Source: Selaginella moellendorffii (Eukaryota > Streptophyta > Lycopodiopsida > Selaginellales > Selaginellaceae). Taken from it: a stretch of DNA of 64,000 bases. Of this stretch, positions 54,683-64,000 are shown piece after piece (position 1 is the stretch's first letter; each line of letters begins with the position of its first letter). The DNA is taken from contig NW_003314268.1 in the NCBI RefSeq assembly GCF_000143415.4, forward strand, positions 1,596,672 through 1,660,671, written 5' to 3'. The position numbers and the translations under genes were made by a program. Under the pieces are notes generated by a model. The model was not told the origin of the DNA and did no database searches. It worked only from the letters and a program-made list of their open reading frames with translations.

Positions 54683-54811
54683 GGATTCCCTGCACCTAGG
54701 GTTTATCGACGGGAAATTTTAATAAACCCTTTGAGCATATACCAGAATATTCTTCACCGTATGTGCATTCCCGCCATTAGGGCCTAGGGTTTATCACTCT
54801 TGGCGGTGGCG
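54683..54811. promoter_or_regulatory. Putative bidirectional promoter PNGase A / MSH2
   Basis: 129 bp lie between divergent start codons. It contains CCTAGGGTTTATC twice (near 54697 and 54783), one close to each start, in the same orientation. Confidence 0.5.
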
Positions 54812-57800
54812 ATGGAGGCGATGGAGGACGCAGTGGATGATCCCAAGCTGCCGGAGCTCAAGCTAGGTGCGCCTCGGGCGCGTCATTCTAATGTATTCCT
54901 TGTCTCATTTCTTTCCTCGCAGATGCGAAGCAAGCTCAGGGTTTCATCAAGTTCTTTCGCAAGCTGCCAGAGGTAATCATCCAGTTCTTATGTTTTCTTC
55001 CTTGATCTCCTTGCGCTGGTCACACAGGATCCATCAGTGATTCGGTTCTTCGATCGACGGGTAAGTGCTTGAGCTTTTGGTTTTCCCTATCATCAAGAGT
55101 TCTACATTTTTCTTTTCAGGACTATTTCACTGCCCACGGGGACAATGCTAGTCTTATCGCCAGGCTCTACTATCGAACCACGACCGCTCTTCGTCAGCTT
55201 GGATCTGGGTCTGATACTCTCTCCAGCGTAAGCATCAGCAAGAGCATGTTTGAGGTGATCACTCGGGACGTCCTGCTGGAGAAGACCGAGTACAACGTGG
55301 AGCTCTACGAAGGCAGTGGAGCAAACTGGAAGCTCGCAAAGTCCGCAACTCCGGGAAAGCTTGGGAGCTTCGAAGACGTCTTGTTCTCGAGCATCGACAT
55401 GCACGACACGCCGGTGGTGATGGCAGTCTGGACAGTCGCCCGTGATCAAGAGCAGCTCGTCGGCATAGCCTTCACGGACATGACGAGAAGGACGCTGGGT
55501 ACACTAGAGTTTCTAGACGACGATCAGTACACGAACTTGGAGTCGGCTCTCCTCGCTCTGGGATGCCGGGAGTGCGTTCTTCCTGCGGAAAATGCCAAGA
55601 GCGTCGACGGTCGGAGGCTCCGAGACGTGCTCGCTCGATGCAACGTGCGACTGACTGAGAAGAAGAAGGCGGAGTTTAAGTCGCGAGACATCGAGCAAGA
55701 TCTAAGCCGGCTTATCAAGAGTACATCGGTTGAGGAGCTCCGAGAACTCGTTGTCAAGTATGAAGTTGCGTCAGCGGCATTAGCAGCTCTACTTGCGTAC
55801 ACGGATATCTTCGCAGATGACAGCAATCACGGGAAGTATAGACTTCAGCAGTACAGCCTCGACAGATACATGCGGCTGGACGTGGCCGCATTGCGAGCGC
55901 TGCACGTACTCGAGTCCAAGAATGATCCGAACAAGAACTCGACCCTCTTTGGACTGATGAATCACACGTCCACTGCTGGGATGGGCAAGAGGCTACTGAA
56001 CAGGTGGCTGAAGCAGCCTCTACTTGACGTTGATGAGATCAAGCACAGGCATGACGTCGTCCAGATGTTTGTAGAAGACGCCGAGCTGCGGGAAAGTTTA
56101 AAGAACTGCCTCAAACGTGTGCCGGATGTTGAGCGCCTGACGCGGAAGCTCGAGAGGTCGAGAGCTACGTTGCAAGACCTCGTGAAGCTTTATCAGGTTC
56201 GTAGTTACTGAATACCTTGCTTACTGTAAATGCTCTGATCATTGGTATACAGGTAAGTGTTCGTCTCTCCGTCATCAAAGATGCTCTTGAACGTTATGAA
56301 GGCGAGTTTGCGTCCGCCGTCGAGGAAAGGTACGTCGTTCCGTTGAGAGAGTGGACGCTTGCTGAACATCTCGGAAGATACGACGCACTGATCGAAAGCG
56401 CCATCGACCTGGATCAAATCAAGAATGGCGAGTACATCATTTCGGCATCATATGACAGCAGCTTAAAAACCATCAAAGCTGACCGTGATACCGTGGAGGA
56501 AGAGATCCGTGAAGCTCATGAACAAGCCGCGAACGATTTGGATCTTCCTGCTGATAAGTCGCTGAAGCTGGACAAAACGACGCAGTGGGGGCACGTATTC
56601 AGGATCACGAAGAAGGAGGAGCCTAAAGTTCGCAAGAAACTTGCGGTGCAATACATCACCTTGGAAACTCGAAAGGATGGGATAAAGTTCACGACTTCCA
56701 AGCTTCGAAGGCTTAGCGAAAGATATGGGAGCCTGACAGAAAATTACACCAACACTCAAAGGGATCTTGTTAAGAGGCTGGTTCAGGTTTCACAGAGCTA
56801 CGTTGAGGTATGCTCGTCGATCCTTCTGCGTTGGTGATTTTATACGATTTGACTTACTGCAGATTTTTAATGGTGCGGCAAACCTGCTGGCGGAACTGGA
56901 TGTCTTGTTAAGCTTTGCGGATCTGGCTGTAAGCAGTCCTACGCCTTACGTAAGGCCTATTATCACTGGACAGGTACGTGCTGCAAGCTTGCTAAAAAAG
57001 TATACTAAGAAGTTTCATTCATTTTACTAGAATGAGGGCGATATTATCTTGGAGGGAAGCAGGCATCCTTGCGTAGAAGCTCAAGATGACGTGAACTTCA
57101 TCCCAAATGATTGTCGCCTGGTAGTTGTGCTTAGACCCCTTCGATGTCTATGTGTTCTAATTGTTTCTTTACAATGCAGATTCGAGGCAAGAGCTGGTTT
57201 CAAATCATCACTGGGCCAAATATGGGAGGCAAATCAACATATATCCGTCAGGTGAAGCTTAGAGTTTCTTACGTCTTACTCTGATACAAGCTCTTTTTAT
57301 TTAGATTGGTGTGAATATCTTGATGGCTCAAGTCGGCTGCTTTGTGCCCTGCGATCGTGCTGAAATCAGCATACGAAGTTGTATCTTCGCCCGGGTTGGA
57401 GCAGGAGACTGCCAGGTAACTCGGCTACGTCTTCAAGTTCTAGGAATAAAAACTTTTCCTGCAGTTGCGTGGTGTTTCAACGTTTATGGCAGAGATGCTC
57501 GAAACCTCGGCGATATTAAAATCTGCAACTGAGACTTCTCTAATAATTGTTGACGAACTCGGCCGGGGTACCTCGACTTACGATGGATTTGGTTCGAGTT
57601 TGCTAACTGCAAGATTTTCTGGTGCTCTCTAACGCTCTGTAAACAATGGCAGGTCTGGCTTGGGCAATCTGTGAGTACATAGTGGATGTGACTAGAGCGC
57701 CAACTCTATTTGCAACGCACTTCCACGAGCTCACGTCCATTTCTCATCGTCAAGGTCCATCAGCTCACGGTCCCAGCAAAGGTCCTCCTGTAGGAATCTC

Positions 57801-58252
57801 CAACTTTCACGTGAGCGCACACATAGATCCCAGCTCTCGAAAGCTCACAATGCTTTACAAGGTACTCGCGTTTCTTCCTTTCTAATGGCTTTCGAGATCT
57901 GCTCCTTTCCCAGGTTGAAGATGGCCCTTGCGACCAGAGCTTCGGCATACACGTCGCGGAATTCGCTCGATTTCCAGAATGTGTCGTCGTGCTCGCCAAG
58001 CAAAAGGCTGCCGAGCTCGAAGACTTCTCGCCACAGGCGATTCTGGAGGACGAAGGCGACGCTGGAAGCAAGCGAAAGAGAAGCAGCAGTAGCAGCAGCA
58101 GCAGCGGGGACAAAGGCTGGAAATTCCTCAAAGGCTTTGCTGCGTTGCCGCTGGATCAGATGAGCCACGAGCACGCCTTGAAGAAGGTCCAGGAGCTCAA
58201 AGCCGAGTTCCTGGACGACCTTCCCGTCAACACTCTAGAAGCAGTAGCGTAA
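54812..58252 (+). CDS. MSH2: DNA mismatch repair protein MSH2
   Basis: A multi-exon gene from ATG 54812 to TAA 58250. Order of domains: the mismatch-binding N-terminus ([32 protein letters not shown]), connector, the lever region ([29 protein letters not shown]), the clamp ([20 protein letters not shown]), and the ATPase. ATPase motifs are Walker A in [18 protein letters not shown], the Q/Walker B region [17 protein letters not shown], and ATHFHEL. The C-terminus after [10 protein letters not shown] carries a serine run ([14 protein letters not shown]) that is unusual for MSH2, and ends with the helix [21 protein letters not shown]2 pairs with MSH3, MSH6 or the plant MSH7 to recognise mismatches in the nucleus. 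Exons 1-3 are very short. Confidence 0.95.
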
Positions 58253-58539
58253 AGATCTATAATAGTCGCAATTTGCTGCGTTATTAGTGCAGCATTTATG
58301 AGAAAATTTATAAGTTTTATTTTATGTTTGTGTCCACAACGATCATCACAACGATTCTACAAATTTTATTGCTCGTAAAAAACGTAACTTTCCACGCATA
58401 CGTGGACATCCGAGTTGGACACGTGGCTGATGATCATTGGATCCGACTTTTGGATGCCAATAACATGGTGATGAATGACTATCCATGAGGGCATACTTCC
58501 ATGCATGTCGTGTGGATGGCTTGCCTTGACTAACGCCTC

Positions 58540-58885
58540 CCGTTAAACACCATCCTGTTTCAGTCTCTCTCCACCTAGCTGGCAATGAAAGAAAAGAACT
58601 TGAACAGTGAGACAATGGCATGTTTATCTCCGCATCCTGTTAAACACCATCCTGTTTCAGTCTCTCTCCACCTAGCTGGCAATGATGTGGCACGATTACA
58701 TGGCATTTCTCTCTTTCCACTCCCGTCTGCATCTATCCGCCCGACGACTGTGGTCTTTCTCCGCTTTTGACCGGAGGCGCTTCTTTAACGTCTGGAGTTT
58801 GGAAACATTTTTTTTCCATTGTGCATCCTTCATGGAGAAAGAAAAGAACTTGAACAGTGAGACAATGGCATGTCTATCTCCACCA
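58540..58885. repeat. Interleaved direct repeats in the MSH2-P450 interval
   Basis: A ~46-bp unit (TTAAACACCATCCTGTTTCA and on to CTAGCTGGCAATGA) occurs at about 58543 and 58638. A second ~45-bp unit (GAAAGAAAAGAACTTGAACA and on to GGCATGT-TATCTCC) occurs at about 58588 and 58839. The order is A-B-A-...-B, as expected from unequal exchange or nested tandem duplication. No gene is seen from 58253 to 59055. Confidence 0.8.
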
Positions 58886-59055
58886 CATTCGATTCCTCTC
58901 CATTAGTCTACCTAAATCGAACAGTTAGTCAAGCCTGTAGACTAATAGTCTCAAGGCACGTGATTTTACAGTGTTCAAGAATGGAAGTTAACGAAAAAAC
59001 TTTGCCAGCGCCATACAAAAGGAGGAGGCCATTGAGGGGCAGAAAGTAGGTAGCA

Positions 59056-60599
59056 ATGTTTTGGGCAGTCGCGCTCTTCCTCTTCTCAGCTTTCATTCTC
59101 AAGCAATGGCTCTCCAGCAAATCTCTCAATCTTCCACCAGGTCCCAGAGGATTACCTCTCATCGGCCACTTCCATCTCCTGGGCAGGCTCCCACATATCT
59201 CACTCCAGCAGCTCTCCAAGAGATATGGACCCCTCTTTCACTTGCGCCTGGGATCTGTCCCTGTGTTCGTGGTCTCCAGTCCAGAAATGGCCAAGGAGTT
59301 TCTCAAGAACCACGACACGGGATTCGCCTACAGGCCTCGGAACAACGCGGTCTCCATAGTCATGGATTGCCGGAGCATGTCTTTCTCGCCATATGGAGAC
59401 TACTGGAAGAAGCTGAGGAAGCTCTGCGCCACGGAGTTATTCACGGCCAAGAGGGTGAGTATGAACACGCAGATCATCCGGGACGAGCTGTGGGGGCTCA
59501 GTGGTGAGCTCTTGAGAGCTTCTAAGGCTGGCCAAGTTGTGGGAGTGAGACCACACTTGAGAGCGCTCAGCTTCAACGTCATGACTCGCATTCTGATGAA
59601 GAAGACGTACTTTGGATCCAAGGCCTCGGGCGATCCCGCTATTGCGAAGGAGGCCTCGAATTTCATAGCGATGATTGATGAGATCCTCGAGGTGGGAGCG
59701 GCTTTCTCGATCACTGACTATTTCCCCTACTTGAGCTGGCTCGACTTGGTTGCTGGCCGTGCAAAGGTGGCCGGGGATAAGATGAATGGCTTCTTGCAAA
59801 AGGTTTTGGACGAGCAGCGCCCCGGTGAGGTTCCCGATTTCGTGGAGATCACAAGGTCTCACATTGGAAACGATGCGGTCAATCTCAGAGCTCTACTCAT
59901 GGTAAGTTACGACCCCATGATTTTCTCTGTGGAACTTACTTGATTGTTCTGTGATCTTGATAGGATCTACTGCTTGGTGGATCTGAAACATCATCCACCG
60001 TGACAGAGTGGGCTCTGGCAGAACTTCTTCACCACCCAGATTGGATGGTCAAAGCTCAGCAAGAGATTGAGAGTGTTGTTGGACGCACACGCATGGTCGA
60101 AGAGGGAGACATATCCAAGCTCGAGGTTTTGAATGCCATCATCAAGGAAACCTTTCGTCTCCACCCTCCCATTGCTTTGCTCGTACCACACGCATCAATG
60201 GAGGCCCAGAAAGTTGCCGGCTATGATATCCCCAAGAACGCAATGCTACTTGTGAATGTCTATGCGATAGGAAGAGATCCCCGAGTATGGTGTGATCCTC
60301 TGGAGTTCCAGCCCCAGAGATTCATGGGCAGCAACATCGGTGTCAGTGGCCAAGACTTTGAGCTGCTTCCATTTGGATCTGGAAAGAGATCTTGCCCCGG
60401 GCTTCCTCTTGGTCTTAGAAACGTCCAGCTTGTTCTTTCCAATCTTCTTCATGGATTCGAATGGGAGTTCCCTGGAAGCCCAAAAGATCAACAAATGGGT
60501 GAAGTTACAGGAATCGTAAACTTTATGGCACACACTCTCAAAGCCAGGATCACTTCTAGGCTCAATGAAAGTGCCTACACCACTCTCAAGTTAATTTAG
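59056..60599 (+). CDS. Cytochrome P450, CYP71-clan
   Basis: Two exons (59056-59901, 59964-60599) give 493 residues. An N-terminal membrane anchor (AVALFLFSAFILKQWL) and the proline hinge LNLPPGPRGLPLIGHF place it in the ER. Further P450 landmarks are SFSPYGDYWKKLRKLC (helix C), the I-helix LLGGSETSSTVTEWAL, the ExxR in IIKETFRLHP, PERF-like FQPQRFM, and the heme loop LPFGSGKRSCPG with the cysteine ligand. The I-helix reads GGSETSS instead of the usual A/G-G-x-D/E-T-T; the acidic-threonine pair (E-T) is kept, so catalysis is plausible. The single phase-0 intron position is typical of A-type plant P450s. Substrate cannot be inferred. A broken near-copy begins at 63330. Confidence 0.93.
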
Positions 60600-61062
60600 G
60601 CACTTTTAAAGTGTTCAAATATAATAAATCACATTATATTACTGGGTTTGTACTCCGAAGATCTAAAATTGTACATACATACATACATTAGTTTGTTACC
60701 TTCAAATCAAAACTTAATCAACTAGCCTTATAATTTGAACTAGATAGCCTGTAGTCTTTGTGTCAGAGCCAAGTGGCAAATGCATTTGAACTAGCAAATC
60801 CTCTTGTTTGTGAAAAAATATCAAAATTCTAGAAACTTTGAATATCTGTTTATGGCCTGTTTGAAACTATAAGCACTGTTTGAAACGGGAACAAAATGCA
60901 ACCTATTTCTTCACCTGATGTCTCAAGTTGAGCTATGCTAGAGGCTTAATCATGCTGAATCTCCTGTTCTTATCAACACTCTATAAACTTCATTATAGTA
61001 TATTGACTCTAAACTATGTACAAAGTGGAGGATAGCTCACTATATAGTGTATCCACCAAACA
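60600..61062. other. Spacer, no gene seen
   Basis: 3' flank of the P450 gene, AT-rich, with a short CATA tandem run near 60675. No other feature. Confidence 0.5.
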
Positions 61063-61545
61063 ATCAGCTCACAGTCCCAGCAAAGGTCCTCCTATAGGAA
61101 TTCCAACTTCTATGTGAGTGCACACCTTCCCAATAGCTCACTTGACTTAATAATGGCTTGGAGTGCCGGGCTCACGAGGCTCTGCACATGTCCACCCCGT
61201 CTTCTTTTCAAGGTTCCATGCGGCCAGAGCTTCGGCATACACGTTGCAGAATTTGCCCGATTTCCAGAATGTTTCGAGCAAAAGGCTCAAAAGCTTATTG
61301 TCACGGGTAATTCTGGAGGACAGGGATAAAGGTTGGAAATTCTTTAAGGGCTTTGCTGCATTGCTGCTGGATCAGATGAGCCATGAACATGCCTTGAAGA
61401 AGGTCCAGGATCTCAATGCCGAGTTCCTGGATGACCTTCCCGTCATTGACATGATTTTAAATTTCTTTCCTATTCCCATATAATTGCTGTACAATGTTGG
61501 AATGAAAGTTAATGAAGAAACTTTCTAGCGCTATAAAGCTTGACC
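61063..61545 (+). pseudogene. Duplicated 3' fragment of MSH2 plus P450 5' flank
   Basis: 61070-61130 matches the MSH2 exon around 57763-57820 (CTCACAGTCCCAGCAAAGGT). 61210-61445 matches the last exon (CAGAGCTTCGGCATACACGT, then GGATCAGATGAGCCATGAAC, ending at CTGGATGACCTTCCCGTC). Deletions, including loss of the serine-run region, break the frame. At 61497-61535 a segment resembles the region just upstream of the P450 start (GAATG-AAGTTAA-GAA-AAACTTT, compare 58980). So the copy carries MSH2 3' end plus P450 5' flank but no P450. Confidence 0.8.
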
Positions 61546-61734
61546 TATTAAACGTAATCATGTTCTTAAAACTTCCATGTGTATTATTCACATCGCCATA
61601 TTACCACGTTGTCAAAAATTTAAATTGCTTATCGGCTATTGTGCATTGACAATTGTGCTGATGAAAAAACACTCTGGTTTTTCTGTGGCAGTGGTGTTGT
61701 GCAGCAATGTGGGGTGGCGGCTTTGCAGCACAAC

Positions 61735-63190
61735 GGTGTTAGGGCAATCTGTAAGTACATAGTGGATGTGACTAGAGGTATGGCGTGCAATTCGTAAAAG
61801 GTGGATTTTACAATAGTGGATTTCACTCACACCACGTGTATGCCTGTTATTGGTCCATGTGTATTATGAGTGTGAAAAAAACACAAGCATAGAATACTTT
61901 ACGAATATCCAATCCTTATGCCCCGGATGGGGCATCATGCCCATAGCAATGACCCATGCTATGTATGGAATGGAGCCATTCATGGCCCATAGACCCATTC
62001 ATCCCATGCATTCGAGCAAGTTGTTAATGTTGCAAACCAAATGGACAATCGACTAAATTGCATACCATACTACCTTATCTAGAGCATTATGTTCTCACAT
62101 CTTGCTCTTGGCGCTCATGGCAAAAGAATTAAATTATCCTTTTTTGGCACACCTTTTTTAACATAGTGTCATAGCAAGCGTAAGTGAACTCCATCTAACT
62201 CCATCTAGAATTTGGGAGTGTGGCAGCCTTGATCGTCATCGACAGCCATCACTGTGTCCTCCCCACATTGCCGACTGCCACTGTGCTGCTCGCAATCATT
62301 GATGCTCCCATTGTTACCTGCCACAGCATCTAGGCAATCATTGAATCCTCTTGCTTCCTCCGTCTTGCACTGTGATTCTTGAGGATGGAGGTCGCCAAGC
62401 TGGAGCTGCTGGGGACGAGCTGGATGGCAAGGCAGGGGAGAAGGCGATGACGAGTGATGGAATCTGTCCAGAACACTGGAATCTGGAGCCGTGATCGCAG
62501 CCATTGCTATCAATCCCTAGCAGCACCGCAGCTCTCCATACCACCCAAAATATCCCCTACACCATAGCCAATAACAGATTTACAGAGCATAGAATAACAG
62601 AGCACTAAAGTGCAAGGAAGTGTCTCCTAAACCCGATGAATCCAAACTTGATGATTTGTGGCATCTATATATAGCCCATTGTTTATATTATGGGGACATC
62701 ATTGACGCATTAAGCAAGCATCCATGGGGTATCCATGAGGCATCCAGATGACATTTAATGCTAAACCAATAGAAAACTGCCACATGGACATTGTATTGTG
62801 AGTAAAATCTGCAGCTGTAACACTCACCCTTTTACGAATTGCACGCCATATAGAGCACCAACTCTATTTGCAACGCACTTCCACGAGCTCACCATTTCTA
62901 TCATCAAGGTCCATCAGCTCACGGTCCCAGCAGACGTCCTCTTGTAGGAATCTCCAACTTTCACGTGAGTGCGCACATAGATCCCAGTTCCCGAAAGCTC
63001 ACAATACAAGGTACTCGCATATTTTCTTTCTAATGATCTGGTCCGTGAGTTTGTTTCCATGGCCCTTGTGAGCAGAGCTTCTGCATACACGTCGCGGAAT
63101 TTGCTTGATTTCCAGAATGCCTCGCCAAGTAAAAGGCTGCGGAGCTCGAAGACTTCTCGCCACAGGCGATTCTGGAAGATGATTTTCAAG
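61735..63190 (+). pseudogene. Second MSH2 3' fragment, split by a TIR element
   Basis: 61743-61777 matches MSH2 57661-57695 (GGGCAATCTGT-AGTACATAG). The match resumes at 62856 with CACCAACTCTATTTGCAACG (MSH2 57700) and continues through CACGGTCCCAGCA, the short intron and CTTCTCGCCACAGGCGATTC to about 63175. The interruption is exactly the 1.07-kb TIR element at 61779-62850. Frame-breaking deletions occur in the exonic parts. It is followed directly by a damaged P450 copy, repeating the MSH2-P450 order of the intact genes. Confidence 0.85.
61779..62850. mobile_element. TIR transposable element (non-autonomous), inserted in MSH2 fragment
   Basis: The element begins TATGGCGTGCAATTCGTAAA and ends with its exact reverse complement (TTTACGAATTGCACGCCATA). 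The perfect inverted repeat is at least 22 bp and extends imperfectly further in. The host sequence TAGAG is present on both sides (61773-61777 and 62851-62855), a likely 5-bp target-site duplication, with one extra G at the left junction. The MSH2 source sequence has a single TAGAG at this place, so the insertion is clean. No transposase frame is seen; the minus-strand frame at 62205-62500 shows no domain. TIR sequence and duplication length do not match a superfamily I can name with confidence. Confidence 0.8.
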
Positions 63191-63329
63191 GCTTTGGATT
63201 TCTTTGATATTTGAAAAATTGTCGCAGCTTGCCAAGCTTGGAAGTCAAAGGTCGGACATCTTCCAGTCAACATTGGAATGGAAGTACTCTCCAGCGCTCG
63301 GCTCTACAATTTAGGGGCAGAAAGTAGGA

Positions 63330-64000
63330 ATGTTTTGGGCGGTGCATATAGTGGTCTTCCTCCTCACTGCTTTCATCTTCAAGCAATGGCTCTCCAGCAT
63401 ATCTCTCAATCTTCCGCCAGGCCCCAGAGGATTACCTCTCATCGGCCACTTCCATCTCCTGGCCATGGGCAAGCTCCCACACATCGCACTCCAGCAGCTC
63501 TCCAAGAGATTTGGACCCCTCTTTCACTTGCGCCTGGGATCTATCCCTGTGTTCGTGGTCTCCAGTCCAGAAATGGCCAAGGAGTTTCTCAAGAACCACG
63601 ACACGGAATTCGCCTATAGGCCTCGGAACAACGTGGTCTCCATAGTCATGGATAGCAGGAGCATGTCTTTCTCGCCATATGGAGACTACTGGAAGAAGCT
63701 GAGGAAGCTCTGCGCCACGGAGCTCTTCACGGCCAAGGGTGAGTTTGAACGCGCAGATCATCCGGGACGAGCTGTGGGATCTCAGTCGCGAGCTCTCGAG
63801 GGCTTCCACTGGCCAAGTTCTGTTCAATGTCATGACTCGTATCCTTATGAAGAAGACTTACTTTGGATCCAAGGCCTCTGGTAACGCAATTGCGGAGGAC
63901 GCCTCGAATTTCATTGGGATGATTGATGAGTTTCTTGAGGTGGGAGCTGAGTGACTATTTCCCTTACTTAAGCTCGCTCGACTGGGTTGCCCGCTGGGCA
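63330..64000 (+). pseudogene. Damaged cytochrome P450 copy, cut by the window end
   Basis: Closely matches the intact P450 at 59056 (AVHIVVFLLTAFIFKQWLSS, NLPPGPRGLPLIGHFHLL, SFSPYGDYWKKLRKLC). After TELFTAK two bases are missing compared with the intact gene (AAGGGTGAG against AAGAGGGTGAG), shifting the frame. About 30 bases are missing around the GQVVGVRPHLRAL segment. A further deletion after EVGAE creates a TGA near 63952. The 3' part lies beyond the window, so later exons cannot be judged. Confidence 0.88.

Noticed and set aside
62205-62513. Minus-strand frame inside the TIR element
   Set aside because: No transposase or other domain; low-complexity Ser/Pro/Gln composition; could be a captured fragment but unsupported.
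62540-62830. Possible small Copia LTR with primer-binding site inside the TIR element
   Set aside because: On the minus strand a TATA box and TGGTATGGAGAGC recall an LTR and tRNA-Met binding site, but the LTR would not end in CA, no second LTR exists, and the perfect TIRs explain the insertion better.
1-64000. CRISPR arrays, bacterial operons, riboswitches or phage genes
   Set aside because: None seen; introns, nuclear tRNAs and plant protein families show this is plant nuclear DNA.

Overview
The window is nuclear DNA of a land plant. It carries a chloroplast tryptophan synthase beta chain, plastid ribosomal protein L18, an ABI3/VP1 B3-domain regulator, a WAK-like receptor kinase, a plastid fibrillin-type protein, and nuclear tRNA genes without encoded CCA. 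Genes are dense, introns are mostly about 45-75 bp, and AT-rich blocks lie between gene-rich blocks. That fits a compact lycophyte genome such as Selaginella; this is inference from style, not a database match. Coordinates for spliced genes run from start codon to stop codon. Splice sites were read by eye from GT/GC-AG signals, frame continuity and family homology.

Layout: 1-5.9 kb is AT-rich and nearly gene-free, apart from a possible Copia LTR edge and an isolated secreted S1-type (SPH) protein. 5.9-15 kb holds a cysteine-rich small protein, a conserved plant protein of unknown function, a small charged protein, tRNA-Val, TSB, SKA1 and an ARM-repeat protein. 15.7-20.2 kb is a large inverted duplication of an unrecognised coiled-coil gene in which both copies look damaged. 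20.3-31.4 kb holds UTP23, TMA7, an SCPL50-type carboxypeptidase, a coiled-coil gene, a small secreted proline-rich protein, an acidic gene with an array of micro-exons, an HMGB protein and a WAK-like kinase. 31.4-35.4 kb is AT-rich, with a chimeric WAKL/SHMT pseudogene and a coiled-coil gene. 35.5-45.8 kb holds mitochondrial SHMT, ABI3, tRNA-Lys, plastid L18, a fibrillin-type protein and eIF4A. 46.8-58.3 kb holds ESF2/ABT1, a SAP-like gene with a second array of very small exons, a tandem pair of PNGase A genes and MSH2. 58.3-64 kb holds a cytochrome P450, duplicated MSH2 3' fragments, a TIR transposable element inserted in one of them, and a broken second P450.

Most genes are housekeeping: ribosome biogenesis (UTP23, ESF2), translation (eIF4A, TMA7, L18), chromosome biology (SKA1, MSH2, HMGB) and one-carbon and amino-acid metabolism (SHMT, TSB). 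At least five neighbouring pairs are divergent with 79-129 bp between start codons, suggesting shared bidirectional promoters. The strongest unusual signals are gene-structure novelties. The first is a tandem intron duplication in TSB that creates a 21-nt in-frame micro-exon. The other two are separate genes (25.9-27.9 kb and 47.9-49.9 kb) built partly from serially duplicated, frame-preserving micro-exons of 10-44 nt.
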